NCBI GenBank assembly: GCA_040757575.1
Contig: JBFLXA010000005.1
Span: 124,001 to 188,000, forward strand
Direction of reading: 5' to 3'
From: PFJX01 sp040757575
GTDB taxonomy: Bacteria > Pseudomonadota > Gammaproteobacteria > Burkholderiales > Thiobacillaceae
DNA: 64,000 bases
Within the stretch, counting starts at the first letter, position 1, and each line of letters opens with the position of its first letter. Positions 17,483 through 26,164 of the stretch are shown here, piece by piece. The notes under the pieces are model-generated. The model was not told the DNA's origin. It searched no databases and worked only from the letters and a program-made list of their open reading frames with translations. The translations under genes and the position numbers were made by a program.

Positions 17483-18838
17483 ATGTCTGATTACCTGCCC
17501 CGTTCCCTGGAAACCGCCCTGTCCCGCCGGGATTTCCTCTGGCTTGTAGGAGCCGCGGGTTCCGCTGTGGTGCTGCCTTCGGTCCTGTCCGGCTGCGCCG
17601 TGGACCCGGTGACCGGCGAGAAGACCCTGGTGGGCCTGTCGGAAGCCCAGGAAGTCAGCCTGGACAAGAGCCAGTCGCCCAAGCAGTTTTCGTCGGACCT
17701 GGGCGCCGTGCAGGACGGCAACCTGAACCGCTACGTCCAGGACGTGGGCACCACCCTGTGGAGCAAGTCCCACCGGCCGAAAATGCCCTATTCCGCCCGG
17801 GTACTGAACGCCAACTACGTCAACGCCTATACCTTTCCTGGCGGCAGCATGGGGGTGACCCGGGGCATCATGCTGGAAATGCAGAACGAGGATGAGCTGG
17901 CGGCCCTGATGGGCCACGAGATCGGCCACGTCAACGCCCGTCATTCCGCCGAGCGGGCAGGCAAGGAAATGCTGGCCAACGTGGCTCTGGTGGCGGCCAA
18001 CGTGGCAGCGGCCAGTTCCGAGGCGGGGCAGCAGTACCTGCCCATTCTGCAACCCCTGAGCCAGGTGGGAGCCTCCGCCCTGCTGGCCAAGTACAGCCGG
18101 GACAACGAACGGGAGGCGGACAGCCTGGGCATGGATTACATGGTCCAGGGGGGCTACAACCCGGAGGGCATGGTGGGGCTGATGGGCCTGTTGCGCAGCG
18201 AGGCCCGGGAGAAGCCCAACCTGCTGGAAACCATGTTCTCTTCCCACCCCATGAGCGAAGAGCGTTACCAGACCGCCCGCCAGACGGCGGAGAAGAAATA
18301 CGCCAGCCTGCGTGGCAAGACCCTGAAGCGGGAGCGCTACATGGACAACACGGCTGGCCTGCGGCGCATCCAGCCCACCGTGGAGGCCTGCCAGAAGGGG
18401 GAAACCTTCATGGCGAAAAAGCAGTTGCCCCAGGCGGAGGAGCAGTTCGGCCTGGCTCTGCGCCACACCCGGGACGACTATGCCGCCAACGTGCTCATGG
18501 CCAAGGCCCTCATGGCCCAGAAGAAGACCCGGGACGCCGACAGTTACTTGGCCACCGCCAAGGCCCTCTACCCGGGCGAAGCCCAGGCGGTTCATCTGGC
18601 CGGGCTGAACAAGCTGTCCCTGCGCCAGCCGGAGGCGGCCCTGGCGGAGTTCCAGGCCTATGAGCGGTTGCTGCCGGGCAACCCCTCCACCCTGTTCTTC
18701 ATGGGGGCGGCCAGCGAAAACATGGGCAACCGGCGCGATGCGGCCAACTATTACTACCGCTACCTGCAAACCGGCAGCCAGGGGGGCGAGGCCCAGTACG
18801 CTGTCAACCGGCTGCGGGGATGGAAGGTGATCCGCTGA
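17483..18838 (+). CDS. Periplasmic M48 metallopeptidase with TPR domain, Tat lipoprotein signal (BepA-like)
   Basis: 451 residues. The N-terminus has a twin-arginine motif (SRRDFLWLVG) and a hydrophobic segment ending in a lipobox (VLSGC), so it is probably a Tat-exported lipoprotein. The M48 domain (about 80-270) carries HEIGH as HExxH and the EREADSLGMDYM helix as third ligand. The C-terminal 160 residues are TPR-like helices (AEEQFGLALRHT, ALAEFQAYERLLPGN). This matches BepA, which handles outer membrane protein assembly, although BepA uses the Sec route. AGG-rich spacing before the ATG supports the start. Confidence 0.88.
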   Translation: MSDYLPRSLETALSRRDFLWLVGAAGSAVVLPSVLSGCAVDPVTGEKTLVGLSEAQEVSLDKSQSPKQFSSDLGAVQDGNLNRYVQDVGTTLWSKSHRPKMPYSARVLNANYVNAYTFPGGSMGVTRGIMLEMQNEDELAALMGHEIGHVNARHSAERAGKEMLANVALVAANVAAASSEAGQQYLPILQPLSQVGASALLAKYSRDNEREADSLGMDYMVQGGYNPEGMVGLMGLLRSEAREKPNLLETMFSSHPMSEERYQTARQTAEKKYASLRGKTLKRERYMDNTAGLRRIQPTVEACQKGETFMAKKQLPQAEEQFGLALRHTRDDYAANVLMAKALMAQKKTRDADSYLATAKALYPGEAQAVHLAGLNKLSLRQPEAALAEFQAYERLLPGNPSTLFFMGAASENMGNRRDAANYYYRYLQTGSQGGEAQYAVNRLRGWKVIR

Positions 18839-18941
18839 CCCAGGGGCAAGCCCTGCTCTGAAAATCCCCGCGTCTGCCTTTACAATCCGGCCTGCCCGGC
18901 ACAAAAAACATCGGGCCTGACCAACAAACCAGGGAGAACGC

Positions 18942-20003
18942 ATGGACATGCAGCGTAGCGGGCAGGGTCATCAAGCCTTCGTATTCACCGGCCAGGGCGG
19001 GGAATATTTCCGTATCTGGATCGTCAACCTGGCCCTCACCCTGCTGACCCTGGGCATCTACTCTGCCTGGGCCAAGGTGCGGCGCCTGCAATATTTTTAT
19101 CGCAACACCAGCCTTGCTGGAGCCAGTTTCGATTACCACGGTGATCCCATGTCCATCCTCAAGGGACGGCTCATCGCCGTGGGCTTGCTGGTGACCTACA
19201 ACCTGAGTTCGGGTTTGAGCCCCATCCTGGGCCTGGTGGTGCTGGCCCTGCTGATGGGGGTTTTTCCCTGGCTGTTGCAACGTTCCCTGCGCTTTCGCCT
19301 GGCCAACAGCAGCTACCGGGGCCTGCGCTTCACTTTTGACGGCACCCCGGGGGGTGCCTACAAGGCCTTCCTGCTCTGGCCGGCCCTGGGTTCCCTTACC
19401 CTGGGCCTGCTCACGCCCCTGGCCCACCAGCGTATCAAGGCCTACCAGCATGGTAACAGCCGTTATGGCATGTCCTGCTTCGGCTTCAACGGCACGCCGG
19501 GCGGGTTTTATGCCATCTACGGGCAGATGGTGGTCTTGTTGCTGATCCCCGTGCTTTTGTTTGTCCTGCTGGGGGGGATGAGCCTGTTTGCCGGGTTTGG
19601 GGACCCGTACATGTCCCAGAACGCCAAGATGGCCATGATCGGCATGATGGTGCTGGCCATCCTGGCCTTCTACCTGGTGGCCTTCCTGCTGGTGGGGCCC
19701 TGGTTCATGGCCCGCATGCAGAACCTGGTGTGGAATGCCACCGTGCTGGGTCCCCATGGCTTTACCAGCCAGGTCCAGGCCCGGCGTCTGCTGTTCATCT
19801 ACTTGACCAATTTTCTCGGCATCCTGCTGACCCTGGGCCTGTACAAGCCCTTCGCGGACATCCGCCTGGCCAAATACCGGCTTGAACAGATGGCCCTGGT
19901 GCCGGAAGGCAGCCTGGAAGATTTCATCGCCGACCAGACCCAGGCCGTGGGGGCGACCGGGGAGGAAACCGCCGAGATCTTCGATCTGGACATCTCCTTC
20001 TGA
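18942..20003 (+). CDS. DUF898 (YjgN-like) multi-pass inner membrane protein
   Basis: 353 residues with about seven transmembrane helices. Two copies of the DUF898 motif are visible: YFRIWIVNLALTLLTLGIYSAWAKVR with FYRNT, and RLLFIYLTNFLGILLTLGLY ending KPFADIRLAKYR. A third partial copy (FLLWPALGSLTLGLLTPLAH..RIKAY) sits between. Function of the family is unknown. The stop codon is one base before the ATG of the next M48 peptidase gene, a pairing that suggests the membrane protein and protease work together. Confidence 0.85.
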   Translation: MDMQRSGQGHQAFVFTGQGGEYFRIWIVNLALTLLTLGIYSAWAKVRRLQYFYRNTSLAGASFDYHGDPMSILKGRLIAVGLLVTYNLSSGLSPILGLVVLALLMGVFPWLLQRSLRFRLANSSYRGLRFTFDGTPGGAYKAFLLWPALGSLTLGLLTPLAHQRIKAYQHGNSRYGMSCFGFNGTPGGFYAIYGQMVVLLLIPVLLFVLLGGMSLFAGFGDPYMSQNAKMAMIGMMVLAILAFYLVAFLLVGPWFMARMQNLVWNATVLGPHGFTSQVQARRLLFIYLTNFLGILLTLGLYKPFADIRLAKYRLEQMALVPEGSLEDFIADQTQAVGATGEETAEIFDLDISF

Positions 20004-20004
20004 C

Positions 20005-21015
20005 ATGGCCGTCGATGCCGACTACTTCGACGGACAGAGCGCCCGGGCCTATCCGGTGACCCTTGCGCTGGTGGGGCGGCAACTGGAAATGTGCGGCGAA
20101 GGCGTGCATCGCGTGTTCGACCTTGGGGAGTTGCGCCTCTCGGAGCCCATGGGGGCCGCCCCCCGGCTGGTGAAGTTTCCCGATGGCGCCCACTGTGAAG
20201 TGCGGGACCACCAGGGCTTTGCGGAGCTGCTGGCCCAGAGCGGCCACCAGGATGGCTGGGTGGTGCGCATGCAGGGCCACTGGCGCTGGGCCCTGGTGGC
20301 CGTGCTGGTCTCGGTGCTGGCCGTGGCGGCCGGTTACCGCTGGGGCCTGCCGGCGGTGTCCGAATGGCTGGCTTTCCGCCTGCCGGAGAAGGCCCTGGCA
20401 AAGCTGGGGAAGGAAACCCTGGAGATCTTCGACCAGACCCTGCTGGCGCCCAGCAAGTTGCCGCTGCCCCGAAGCCAGGCGTTGGCGGAGGCGTTCGACG
20501 CCCTGGACGTGCCCGGAGGCGACCGGCCTGGGTACCGTATCCTCTTCCGGGACAGCCCCCGGGTCGGTGCCAATGCCTTCGCCCTGCCTGACGGCACCAT
20601 CGTCATGACGGATCAACTGGTGGACCTGGCGGACAATGACGAGGAAATCCTTGCCGTGCTGGCCCACGAACTGGGCCATGTGCAGCAGCGCCACAGCCTG
20701 CGCATGCTGATCCAGGGTTCCATTGTCGCTTTTGTGGTGGCTGCCTACGTGGGGGACGTGGGCAGCGTGGCTGCCGGCTTGCCCACCCTGTTGCTGGAGG
20801 CAGGTTATTCCCGGGATCATGAACGGGAGGCGGATGCCTACGCCGCCGCCCTGTTGCAGCATAACGGCCTGTCCCCGGCCCGGTTGGCCACCCTGCTGGC
20901 CAAGCTGGAGGCCGCCCACGGGGACGGCGAAGCGGGGGCACTGGATTATTTCTCCTCCCATCCTGGTGGCCAGGAGCGCATCAAGGCCCTGAGCGGGGTT
21001 GTTCCCGGCCGCTGA
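20005..21015 (+). CDS. Membrane-anchored M48 family metallopeptidase
   Basis: 336 residues. An N-terminal soluble region of about 85 residues is followed by one transmembrane helix (WALVAVLVSVLAVAAGYRWG) and a C-terminal M48 domain with HELGH (HExxH), an EREADAYAAALL helix and the SSHPGGQERI end segment. This is the arrangement of the YcaL/LoiP-related zinc peptidases preceded by a small domain, often found next to DUF898 proteins. Only one base separates it from the DUF898 stop. The frame is open further upstream, but the ATG at 20005 is the natural coupled start. Confidence 0.88.
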   Translation: MAVDADYFDGQSARAYPVTLALVGRQLEMCGEGVHRVFDLGELRLSEPMGAAPRLVKFPDGAHCEVRDHQGFAELLAQSGHQDGWVVRMQGHWRWALVAVLVSVLAVAAGYRWGLPAVSEWLAFRLPEKALAKLGKETLEIFDQTLLAPSKLPLPRSQALAEAFDALDVPGGDRPGYRILFRDSPRVGANAFALPDGTIVMTDQLVDLADNDEEILAVLAHELGHVQQRHSLRMLIQGSIVAFVVAAYVGDVGSVAAGLPTLLLEAGYSRDHEREADAYAAALLQHNGLSPARLATLLAKLEAAHGDGEAGALDYFSSHPGGQERIKALSGVVPGR

Positions 21016-21023
21016 GGGGCCTG

Positions 21024-21902
21024 TCAGGGGGGCGGCAGGCGCGTTGTCGCCTCGGCCAGCATCTCTTCCGCGCCCATTTCCCGCAGTCGGGCCACGCCTC
21101 GCAGCAGGGCCGGGTCTTGCCGGTCCAGGGGGTAGACCATGTAGGCGGGCAGGGCGATGAGGGGGGTCTGTTCCAGCCGCCACAGCCGTCCCTGGTTGAG
21201 GAGGCTGCGTACCATGCGTTCCGGAAAGTAGCCCGAGCCACCGCTGGCGAGGATGAGTTGCAGGCCCAGCCAGCCGATGTTGGCCACCCGGGCGGAGGTG
21301 TCCAGGTCCGGAAAGCGGGCACTGAACTGGATATGGAACTCCGGGCCCCAGTCCACGTGGATGTAGTCCGGATCGGGCCAGGGCCGGGCCGGGTTGCTGC
21401 TCACCAGCACCAGGGCTTCGTCGAACAGCCGTTCCACCGCCAGGGCGGGCCGGTGTTCCGGGGTGTACATCACGCCGATGTCGATGCTGCCCTGGACCAG
21501 GCCCTGCATGATGCCTTCCTCGAAACCGATTTCCAGGCGCAGGAAGATGCCGGGTTCCGCTGCGCGCATCCATTCCGCCCAGCGGGGCAGGAAGTCTTCC
21601 CATAAGGCGATGCGGCCGCTCAGCGTCAGGCCGCCACTGAAGCCGCTGGGCAGGCTGACTTCGTGGCGGGCCTGTTCCAGGGTGCGCACCAGGGCCTTGG
21701 CGTGGCGCAGGAAGCGTTGCCCGGATGCCGTCAGCTCCGCGCCGCTACGGCCCCGGCGGAACAGCCGGGCCCCCATCTGGGCTTCCAGGGCCTGGATGCG
21801 TGTGCTGACGGTGGACTGGGTGATGTGCAGGCGTTCTGCGGCGCCGACGAAATTGCCGGCGGCTGCGACGGCAAGAAAGGTACGCGCCAGTTCCGTGTCC
21901 AT
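21024..21902 (-). CDS. LysR-family transcriptional regulator
   Basis: 292 residues. N-terminal winged helix-turn-helix (FLAVAAAGNFVGAAERLHITQSTVSTRI with the usual ALEAQMGARLFRR wing), then a substrate-binding-like effector domain. It is divergent from the DsrC/TusE-like gene, with a 101-bp gap holding dyads, so it probably controls itself and the tusE-like/HPP operon. The effector is not predictable from sequence; the target genes hint at a sulfur or oxyanion signal. Confidence 0.92.
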   Translation of the reverse strand: MDTELARTFLAVAAAGNFVGAAERLHITQSTVSTRIQALEAQMGARLFRRGRSGAELTASGQRFLRHAKALVRTLEQARHEVSLPSGFSGGLTLSGRIALWEDFLPRWAEWMRAAEPGIFLRLEIGFEEGIMQGLVQGSIDIGVMYTPEHRPALAVERLFDEALVLVSSNPARPWPDPDYIHVDWGPEFHIQFSARFPDLDTSARVANIGWLGLQLILASGGSGYFPERMVRSLLNQGRLWRLEQTPLIALPAYMVYPLDRQDPALLRGVARLREMGAEEMLAEATTRLPPP

Positions 21903-21913
21903 GATCTATCTGA

Positions 21914-21955
21914 ATATTCGATATTAAAAGTAGAAAAATATCGTTATACGAATAT
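21914..21955. promoter_or_regulatory. Nested AT-rich dyads, likely LysR operator
   Basis: ATATTCGATATT at 21914-21925 is mirrored by AATATCG at 21937-21943 and CGAATAT at 21949-21955. The arms lie between the divergent LysR and DsrC/TusE-like genes and stand out in GC-rich surroundings. LysR regulators usually bind such dyads (T-N11-A type) in divergent promoters. Confidence 0.55.
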
Positions 21956-22003
21956 AAGTCAACTTTGTAAGCTGGTGCCGTCCGAAATTTCAAGGAAGAC
22001 ATC

Positions 22004-22342
22004 ATGAATACGGCTACGGATTTCTCCCGGCTCATGCCCATTCGGGATGACGAGGGCTATCTGCTGGACCCGGCGGACTGGAACGAGGATGTGGCTACAG
22101 CCCTGGCAGCGGGGGAGGGCCTTTTCCTGGATGACAGCTACTGGGACGTGTTGCGCTTCATGCGGGCTTTCTATGAAGAACACCAGATCGCGCCGGATGC
22201 CCGCTATGTCATCAAGCATCTGGCGGAACGCTGGGGGGGAGAGGCGCGTAAGAAGCTGTTTGAACTGTTCCCCTACGGCTATGTCCAGCAGGCCTGCAAG
22301 ATAGCCGGCATGCGCCGTCCCCGGGCCTGGAGTACAGGTTGA
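22004..22342 (+). CDS. DsrC/TusE-family protein with a single, non-terminal cysteine
   Basis: 112 residues. Family features: EGYLLDPADWNEDVA near the start, WDVLRFMRAFYEEHQIAPDAR in the middle, and LFPYGYVQQACKIAG at the end. DsrC carries two C-terminal Cys and TusE one penultimate Cys. Here the only Cys (C98) aligns with the inner DsrC Cys, and the last residues are RPRAWSTG, with Trp where the sulfur-carrying penultimate Cys should be. It is therefore unlikely to be a standard TusE in tRNA thiolation. AAGGAAG precedes the ATG. It overlaps the HPP gene by one base (TGATG). Confidence 0.88.
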   Translation: MNTATDFSRLMPIRDDEGYLLDPADWNEDVATALAAGEGLFLDDSYWDVLRFMRAFYEEHQIAPDARYVIKHLAERWGGEARKKLFELFPYGYVQQACKIAGMRRPRAWSTG

Positions 22343-23067
22343 TGGAGGGCATCGGAGCTGTGGCAGCCTGGCTTCCCCGTTTGGGGAGTGATGCCCATCC
22401 GGCCAGCCATGGGGAAAAATGGCGAGCCGGGCTGGGGGCATTTCTCGGCATACTGGCCGTGGTGACCATCGGCAGCCAGGTGCCGGGTCATGCCGGATCC
22501 CCCCTGGTGCTGGCTTCCATGGGGGCGTCGGCGGTGTTGTTGTTCGCCGTTCCCCATAGCCCCATGTCCCGGCCGTGGCCCTTGCTGGGGGGACACCTGC
22601 TGTCCGCCACCGTGGGGGTGAGTTGCGGGATTGCCATCGATTTTCTGCCCCTGGCGGCCGCCCTGGCAGTGGCCCTGGCCCTGGTCATCATGTATTACGG
22701 CCGCTGCCTGCATCCTCCCGGCGGGGCCACGGCTCTGGCGATCGTGCTGGGAGGTACCCAGGTGCAGCCGGCGGGGTACCTGGTACTGCTGATCCCCGTT
22801 CTGATGAATGTAGGGGTTCTACTGGTGATGGCCCAGGTCTTCAATACGGGGTTTGCCTGGCGCGGAGCCCAAGCTTCGGCAACGGGAGGAACTGCCCCCC
22901 TTCCGGAATCAGGCAGGAATGAAGACGGCGGCGAGGAATGCCGTATCGCCCACAGCGATCTCGTCTATGCCTTGTCCCAGATGGATACCTTCCTGGATGT
23001 GACGGAGGAAGACCTGCTGCGGATTTACCGGCTTGCCACTCGGCAAGCAGCGGGCGGTCAGTCCTGA
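22342..23067 (+). CDS. HPP-family integral membrane protein
   Basis: 241 residues with four to five transmembrane helices (about 30-175) and the defining HPP motif in CLHPPGGATALAIVLGG (PF04982). Some members transport nitrite in chloroplasts and cyanobacteria. A C-terminal cytosolic tail (DLVYALSQMDTFLDVTEEDLLRIYRLA) resembles the linker that leads to CBS domains in longer members, but no CBS domain follows. The start overlaps the upstream stop as TGATG; a TTG three bases earlier is possible. Same transcript as the DsrC-like gene. Confidence 0.85.
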   Translation: MEGIGAVAAWLPRLGSDAHPASHGEKWRAGLGAFLGILAVVTIGSQVPGHAGSPLVLASMGASAVLLFAVPHSPMSRPWPLLGGHLLSATVGVSCGIAIDFLPLAAALAVALALVIMYYGRCLHPPGGATALAIVLGGTQVQPAGYLVLLIPVLMNVGVLLVMAQVFNTGFAWRGAQASATGGTAPLPESGRNEDGGEECRIAHSDLVYALSQMDTFLDVTEEDLLRIYRLATRQAAGGQS

Positions 23068-23137
23068 GAAGGCATACCCAGGACCGAGAGACTGCTGCCT
23101 ATAATGAGCGGCATCAGACTCTAGCGGGAGTGCCAGC

Positions 23138-24208
23138 ATGGCGGATGATCAGAAGAAGCCTGAAGCGCCCACTGAACACCCGGCCATGGGGCAGATCGTA
23201 GGCAGTCTCAAGGATTATCCCTTCCTGCTCATCACGGTGGCGGGTCTGTTGATCCTGTCGGGCATCCTGATCTTCGATCTGGAAAAACTGAAGGAATTCA
23301 AGTGGCTGATCTACGCCGTGGTGTTGGTGCCCCTGGGCATCCAGTTCCTCATCGAATTCAAGAAGATGCATGCCCTCAGGCCTGGCTCCAGTCCTCCGGT
23401 CCCGGCTCCGGTCAATACGGAAGCGCCGTCCTGGATGCCCCCGGTGCCCGGCGTCCCGCCGCCCGGCAAGAAGCCCTGGATTGGCATAGCCCTGTGCATG
23501 GTGCTGTTCGGCACCCTGGCTGCCGTCCCGGAGGCTCAGACCGGGGATCAGAGTTTCATCATTGGATTTCTGGTGGTTGCCCTGGTGGCCGCAGGGGTGT
23601 CCCTGGCCGGGCTGTGGGAGGTCAACCGGGGCTTGGCGGGGGGCAAGGGAACGGCGATCACCAGCGTGGTCCTGTCGTTGGTTCTGGTCCTTGCCGCCCT
23701 GGGCTGGATCAGCGACCGGCCGGCACCGCTTGGTGTCCCACAGACCGGCCAGGAACGGGCTGATCTGGTGGATCTTCCGACCCCCGGACAGGAATCCTCG
23801 TCAACTGGCGGGTTTGTCTCGCCACCGCCCCTGGAACCGGTGCCCGCCAGGCCCGTGCCAGGCACGCCGGCATTGACGGGCCGTTATCAGCTTGTCGCCC
23901 ATGTGGTGGATGGTGACGCCGTGGCGACAGGGGGTGGCATGGAAATCCGCCCCGGCATTGAAGGCCGCTACGACTGGCAGGTCCAGCTTGCCGTCCCCAT
24001 GTTCAATGGCGTGCAGATGCTGGGCTACCAGGGCTGGTTCCGGCAACGGGGCGGTGCCTGGTTCCTGCGGGTCACGGCCAGCAACGATCCGGACTGGGAG
24101 GATGTGGGCGAGGTGGCCATGGAACTGCATTTCGACGGCAGGCAGGCGGCCTTCGGCTACCTCTATGACGGCGAACAGATCCAGTCAGGCTGGGTGAGGG
24201 TTCCCTGA
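23138..24208 (+). CDS. Multi-pass membrane protein with C-terminal soluble domain, unknown
   Basis: 356 residues, not recognised. Two transmembrane helices near 26-72, a Pro-rich stretch (PPVPAPVNTEAPSWMPPVPG), three more helices at about 110-200, another Pro-rich linker, then a beta-rich C-terminal domain (about 245-356: RYQLVAHVVDGDAVATGG, WFRQRGGAWFLRV, FGYLYDGEQIQSGW). The domain probably lies outside the membrane. GCGGGAG precedes the ATG. The next gene starts 49 bp further on, so the two may share a transcript. Confidence 0.65.
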   Translation: MADDQKKPEAPTEHPAMGQIVGSLKDYPFLLITVAGLLILSGILIFDLEKLKEFKWLIYAVVLVPLGIQFLIEFKKMHALRPGSSPPVPAPVNTEAPSWMPPVPGVPPPGKKPWIGIALCMVLFGTLAAVPEAQTGDQSFIIGFLVVALVAAGVSLAGLWEVNRGLAGGKGTAITSVVLSLVLVLAALGWISDRPAPLGVPQTGQERADLVDLPTPGQESSSTGGFVSPPPLEPVPARPVPGTPALTGRYQLVAHVVDGDAVATGGGMEIRPGIEGRYDWQVQLAVPMFNGVQMLGYQGWFRQRGGAWFLRVTASNDPDWEDVGEVAMELHFDGRQAAFGYLYDGEQIQSGWVRVP

Positions 24209-24257
24209 GGGGGGCGAAGGCGCCCGGTGCGCTAAGGCCTAGGCTAAGGAGAGGATC

Positions 24258-24563
24258 ATGGTGGACCCAGCCCTGGCTATCGCCAGGTTTGAGCAACTCG
24301 CCTGGATGGCGGCCACGGCGGAATCGGATATCGACAAGGCTTCGCTCTACGGCGCCACCATGGCTCTTTTCCAGGCACTGCGGGATGAGGATACCCAGTT
24401 GGGCCTTGGACTGGCCCAGAACCTGGAAAGCACCCGCTGGAGCATCTGTGCCATGCTGGGCTACGACCATACCAATGGCCACGAAAAAGACGCCCATCTC
24501 GTCTGGGCCCTGGGCCACTTGGCGGTAATGCGGCGCATTCTGGCAAGCTGCGGGGAGCCGTGA
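24258..24563 (+). CDS. Small hypothetical protein
   Basis: 101 residues, largely alpha-helical and cytoplasmic, with no recognised motif (ALAIARFEQLAWMAATAESD, LGYDHTNGHEKDAH). AAGGAGAGG lies directly ahead of the ATG, a strong ribosome binding site. Convergent with the DUF4197 gene. Function unknown. Confidence 0.6.
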   Translation: MVDPALAIARFEQLAWMAATAESDIDKASLYGATMALFQALRDEDTQLGLGLAQNLESTRWSICAMLGYDHTNGHEKDAHLVWALGHLAVMRRILASCGEP

Positions 24564-24597
24564 ACTAGGGTTTCCGTTCCGGGTATCCGGCCGGCAA

Positions 24598-25386
24598 CTA
24601 TCTGACGACGCTGCCGAACACCTTCTTGAGTAGGTCCGTGGTACGGGCAAGGGGATCCTGGCGGATGCGTTTTTCCTCGGCTGCGATCATCTTGAAAAGT
24701 CCATCCACGGCCTTGTCCTGCACGTAGGTGTCCAGGTCAGTTGCCCCCACGCCCAGGAACTGGGCCGTGGGGCCTGCCTTGCGGATCAGCTTCTTGTAGG
24801 CGGAGGTGACGCCTGCCTGGTCCGTGGCGTTCTGGACGATGGGCAGAAAACGTTCCTTCAGCCGGGTCTCGCTCGTCTTGCGGAAATACTGGGTGGCGGC
24901 ATCGTCCGGACCCTTCAAGATGGATTTGGCATCTGCCAGGGTCATCTGGGAGATGGCGTCGCCAAAGATCATGGCAGCTTCCGGTACGGCTTTTTCCGCT
25001 GCGTGGTTGAGGGTGGCCACGAACTGGTCGGCATATTTGTCCTGGCCCAGGGTGCGCAACAGTTTTTCCACCTTGGCAAGCTCTTCCGGCAGGGGGATCT
25101 TCACATTCAGGTTGTTGAGGTAGCCCCCTTCCTTGCCCAGAGTGGCAATGGCCGTCTGGGTGCCTTTTGCCAGGGCTTCCTTGAGGCCTTTCACCATGTC
25201 TTCATCGCTCAAAAGCGCCATGGCTGCGGAACCGCTGTCGGCATTGCCCGCTTCCGTGCCGGCCCGGGTCTTTTCCCAGGTTTTTTTCAGGTCTTCGAGC
25301 CAGCCGGCCTGGGCCGGAATACTGGCCAGGCCCAGCAGACTCGCCAGGCTCAGGGAAAACAGTGCATTCAAGCTGCGCTTGTCCAT
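24598..25386 (-). CDS. DUF4197 family periplasmic protein
   Basis: 262 residues. Signal peptide MDKRSLNALFSLSLASLLGLASIPAQA; the mature part is helical with the DUF4197 landmarks LKEALAKGTQTAIATLGKEGGYLNN, KIPLPEELAKVEKLLRTLGQ and AKSILKGPDDAATQYFRK. The ATG at 25386 is preceded by AAGGAGG, so the longer upstream frame is not used. Function of the family is unknown. Confidence 0.85.
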   Translation of the reverse strand: MDKRSLNALFSLSLASLLGLASIPAQAGWLEDLKKTWEKTRAGTEAGNADSGSAAMALLSDEDMVKGLKEALAKGTQTAIATLGKEGGYLNNLNVKIPLPEELAKVEKLLRTLGQDKYADQFVATLNHAAEKAVPEAAMIFGDAISQMTLADAKSILKGPDDAATQYFRKTSETRLKERFLPIVQNATDQAGVTSAYKKLIRKAGPTAQFLGVGATDLDTYVQDKAVDGLFKMIAAEEKRIRQDPLARTTDLLKKVFGSVVR

Positions 25387-25465
25387 GGCAACCTCCTTGT
25401 CGTGTGTGGAGGACCGCATTCTGACTGAGTGGTCCGGCCCGTGCAGAGACATTCCTCACACCGGT

Positions 25466-26035
25466 TCAGGCGTGCTGAAGCGGCGGGTTGTGGGCTGGAC
25501 GGGGAAGATGGCGGGGCACGAGATCCTGGTCCAGCAGGCCTTCGATCTGGAGGAACAGGTCTGATCGGGTAAAGGGCTTTTTCATGAATCCGTCGGCCCC
25601 GATCTTGCCGGCATAGAACTGCTCAAGAGCCTGCTCGTTGCCGGTGATCATGATGACCGGGATATCCCGGGTACGCAGGTCCCGGCGCAAATGGCGCAGG
25701 GCGGAGAAGCCGTTCATACCCGGCAACATGATGTCCAGGAAAATGATTTCGATAGATTGTTGTTGGGCGATTTCCAGGCCGGCTTCTGCATCCAGCGCCT
25801 TGTGGACCACGTAACCCGTGGAAGAGAGGAATTTCTCGAATACGGCCAGCACGGTGGGAGAGTCATCGATGATCAGTGCCCGGGTACCCCGTCGCGCATC
25901 CACCCGGCGGCGACGGCGGCGCTCCGGTAGAGTGGCGCTGAGCTGGTTGGGCAGGGTAGCCTCGGTCTGGGGGTCTGTCCTGACTCCGGTCTGGGTTCTG
26001 GCGAAGGTGGAAAAAAAACGGCTGAAAATTCCCAC
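25466..26035 (-). CDS. CheY-like response regulator with basic N-terminal extension
   Basis: About 189 residues from a GTG start at 26035, chosen because GGGAG lies eight bases before it. The first 60 residues contain an Arg-rich stretch (ERRRRRRVDARRG) and the remainder is a receiver domain: acidic pair ALIIDDSPT, phosphoacceptor Asp in IIFLDIMLPGMNG, Lys in GFMKKPF. It has no output domain. It lies just downstream of a chemoreceptor gene on the same strand, and its sequence style resembles the PilG/PilH regulators of twitching motility; a chemosensory role is an inference. Confidence 0.8.
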   Translation of the reverse strand: MGIFSRFFSTFARTQTGVRTDPQTEATLPNQLSATLPERRRRRRVDARRGTRALIIDDSPTVLAVFEKFLSSTGYVVHKALDAEAGLEIAQQQSIEIIFLDIMLPGMNGFSALRHLRRDLRTRDIPVIMITGNEQALEQFYAGKIGADGFMKKPFTRSDLFLQIEGLLDQDLVPRHLPRPAHNPPLQHA

Positions 26036-26164
26036 GGACGGGCTCCCGATTCTTCTGGTTGGTGACGGAGGGCAAAGCCGCGGCGGCACTGGCCTAAGCA
26101 CGATGTTTAGTGCCGCTAGCGTATCCGAAAATCGCCCGGAAGTCCCTCCCGTCAGGTGTCCTCC

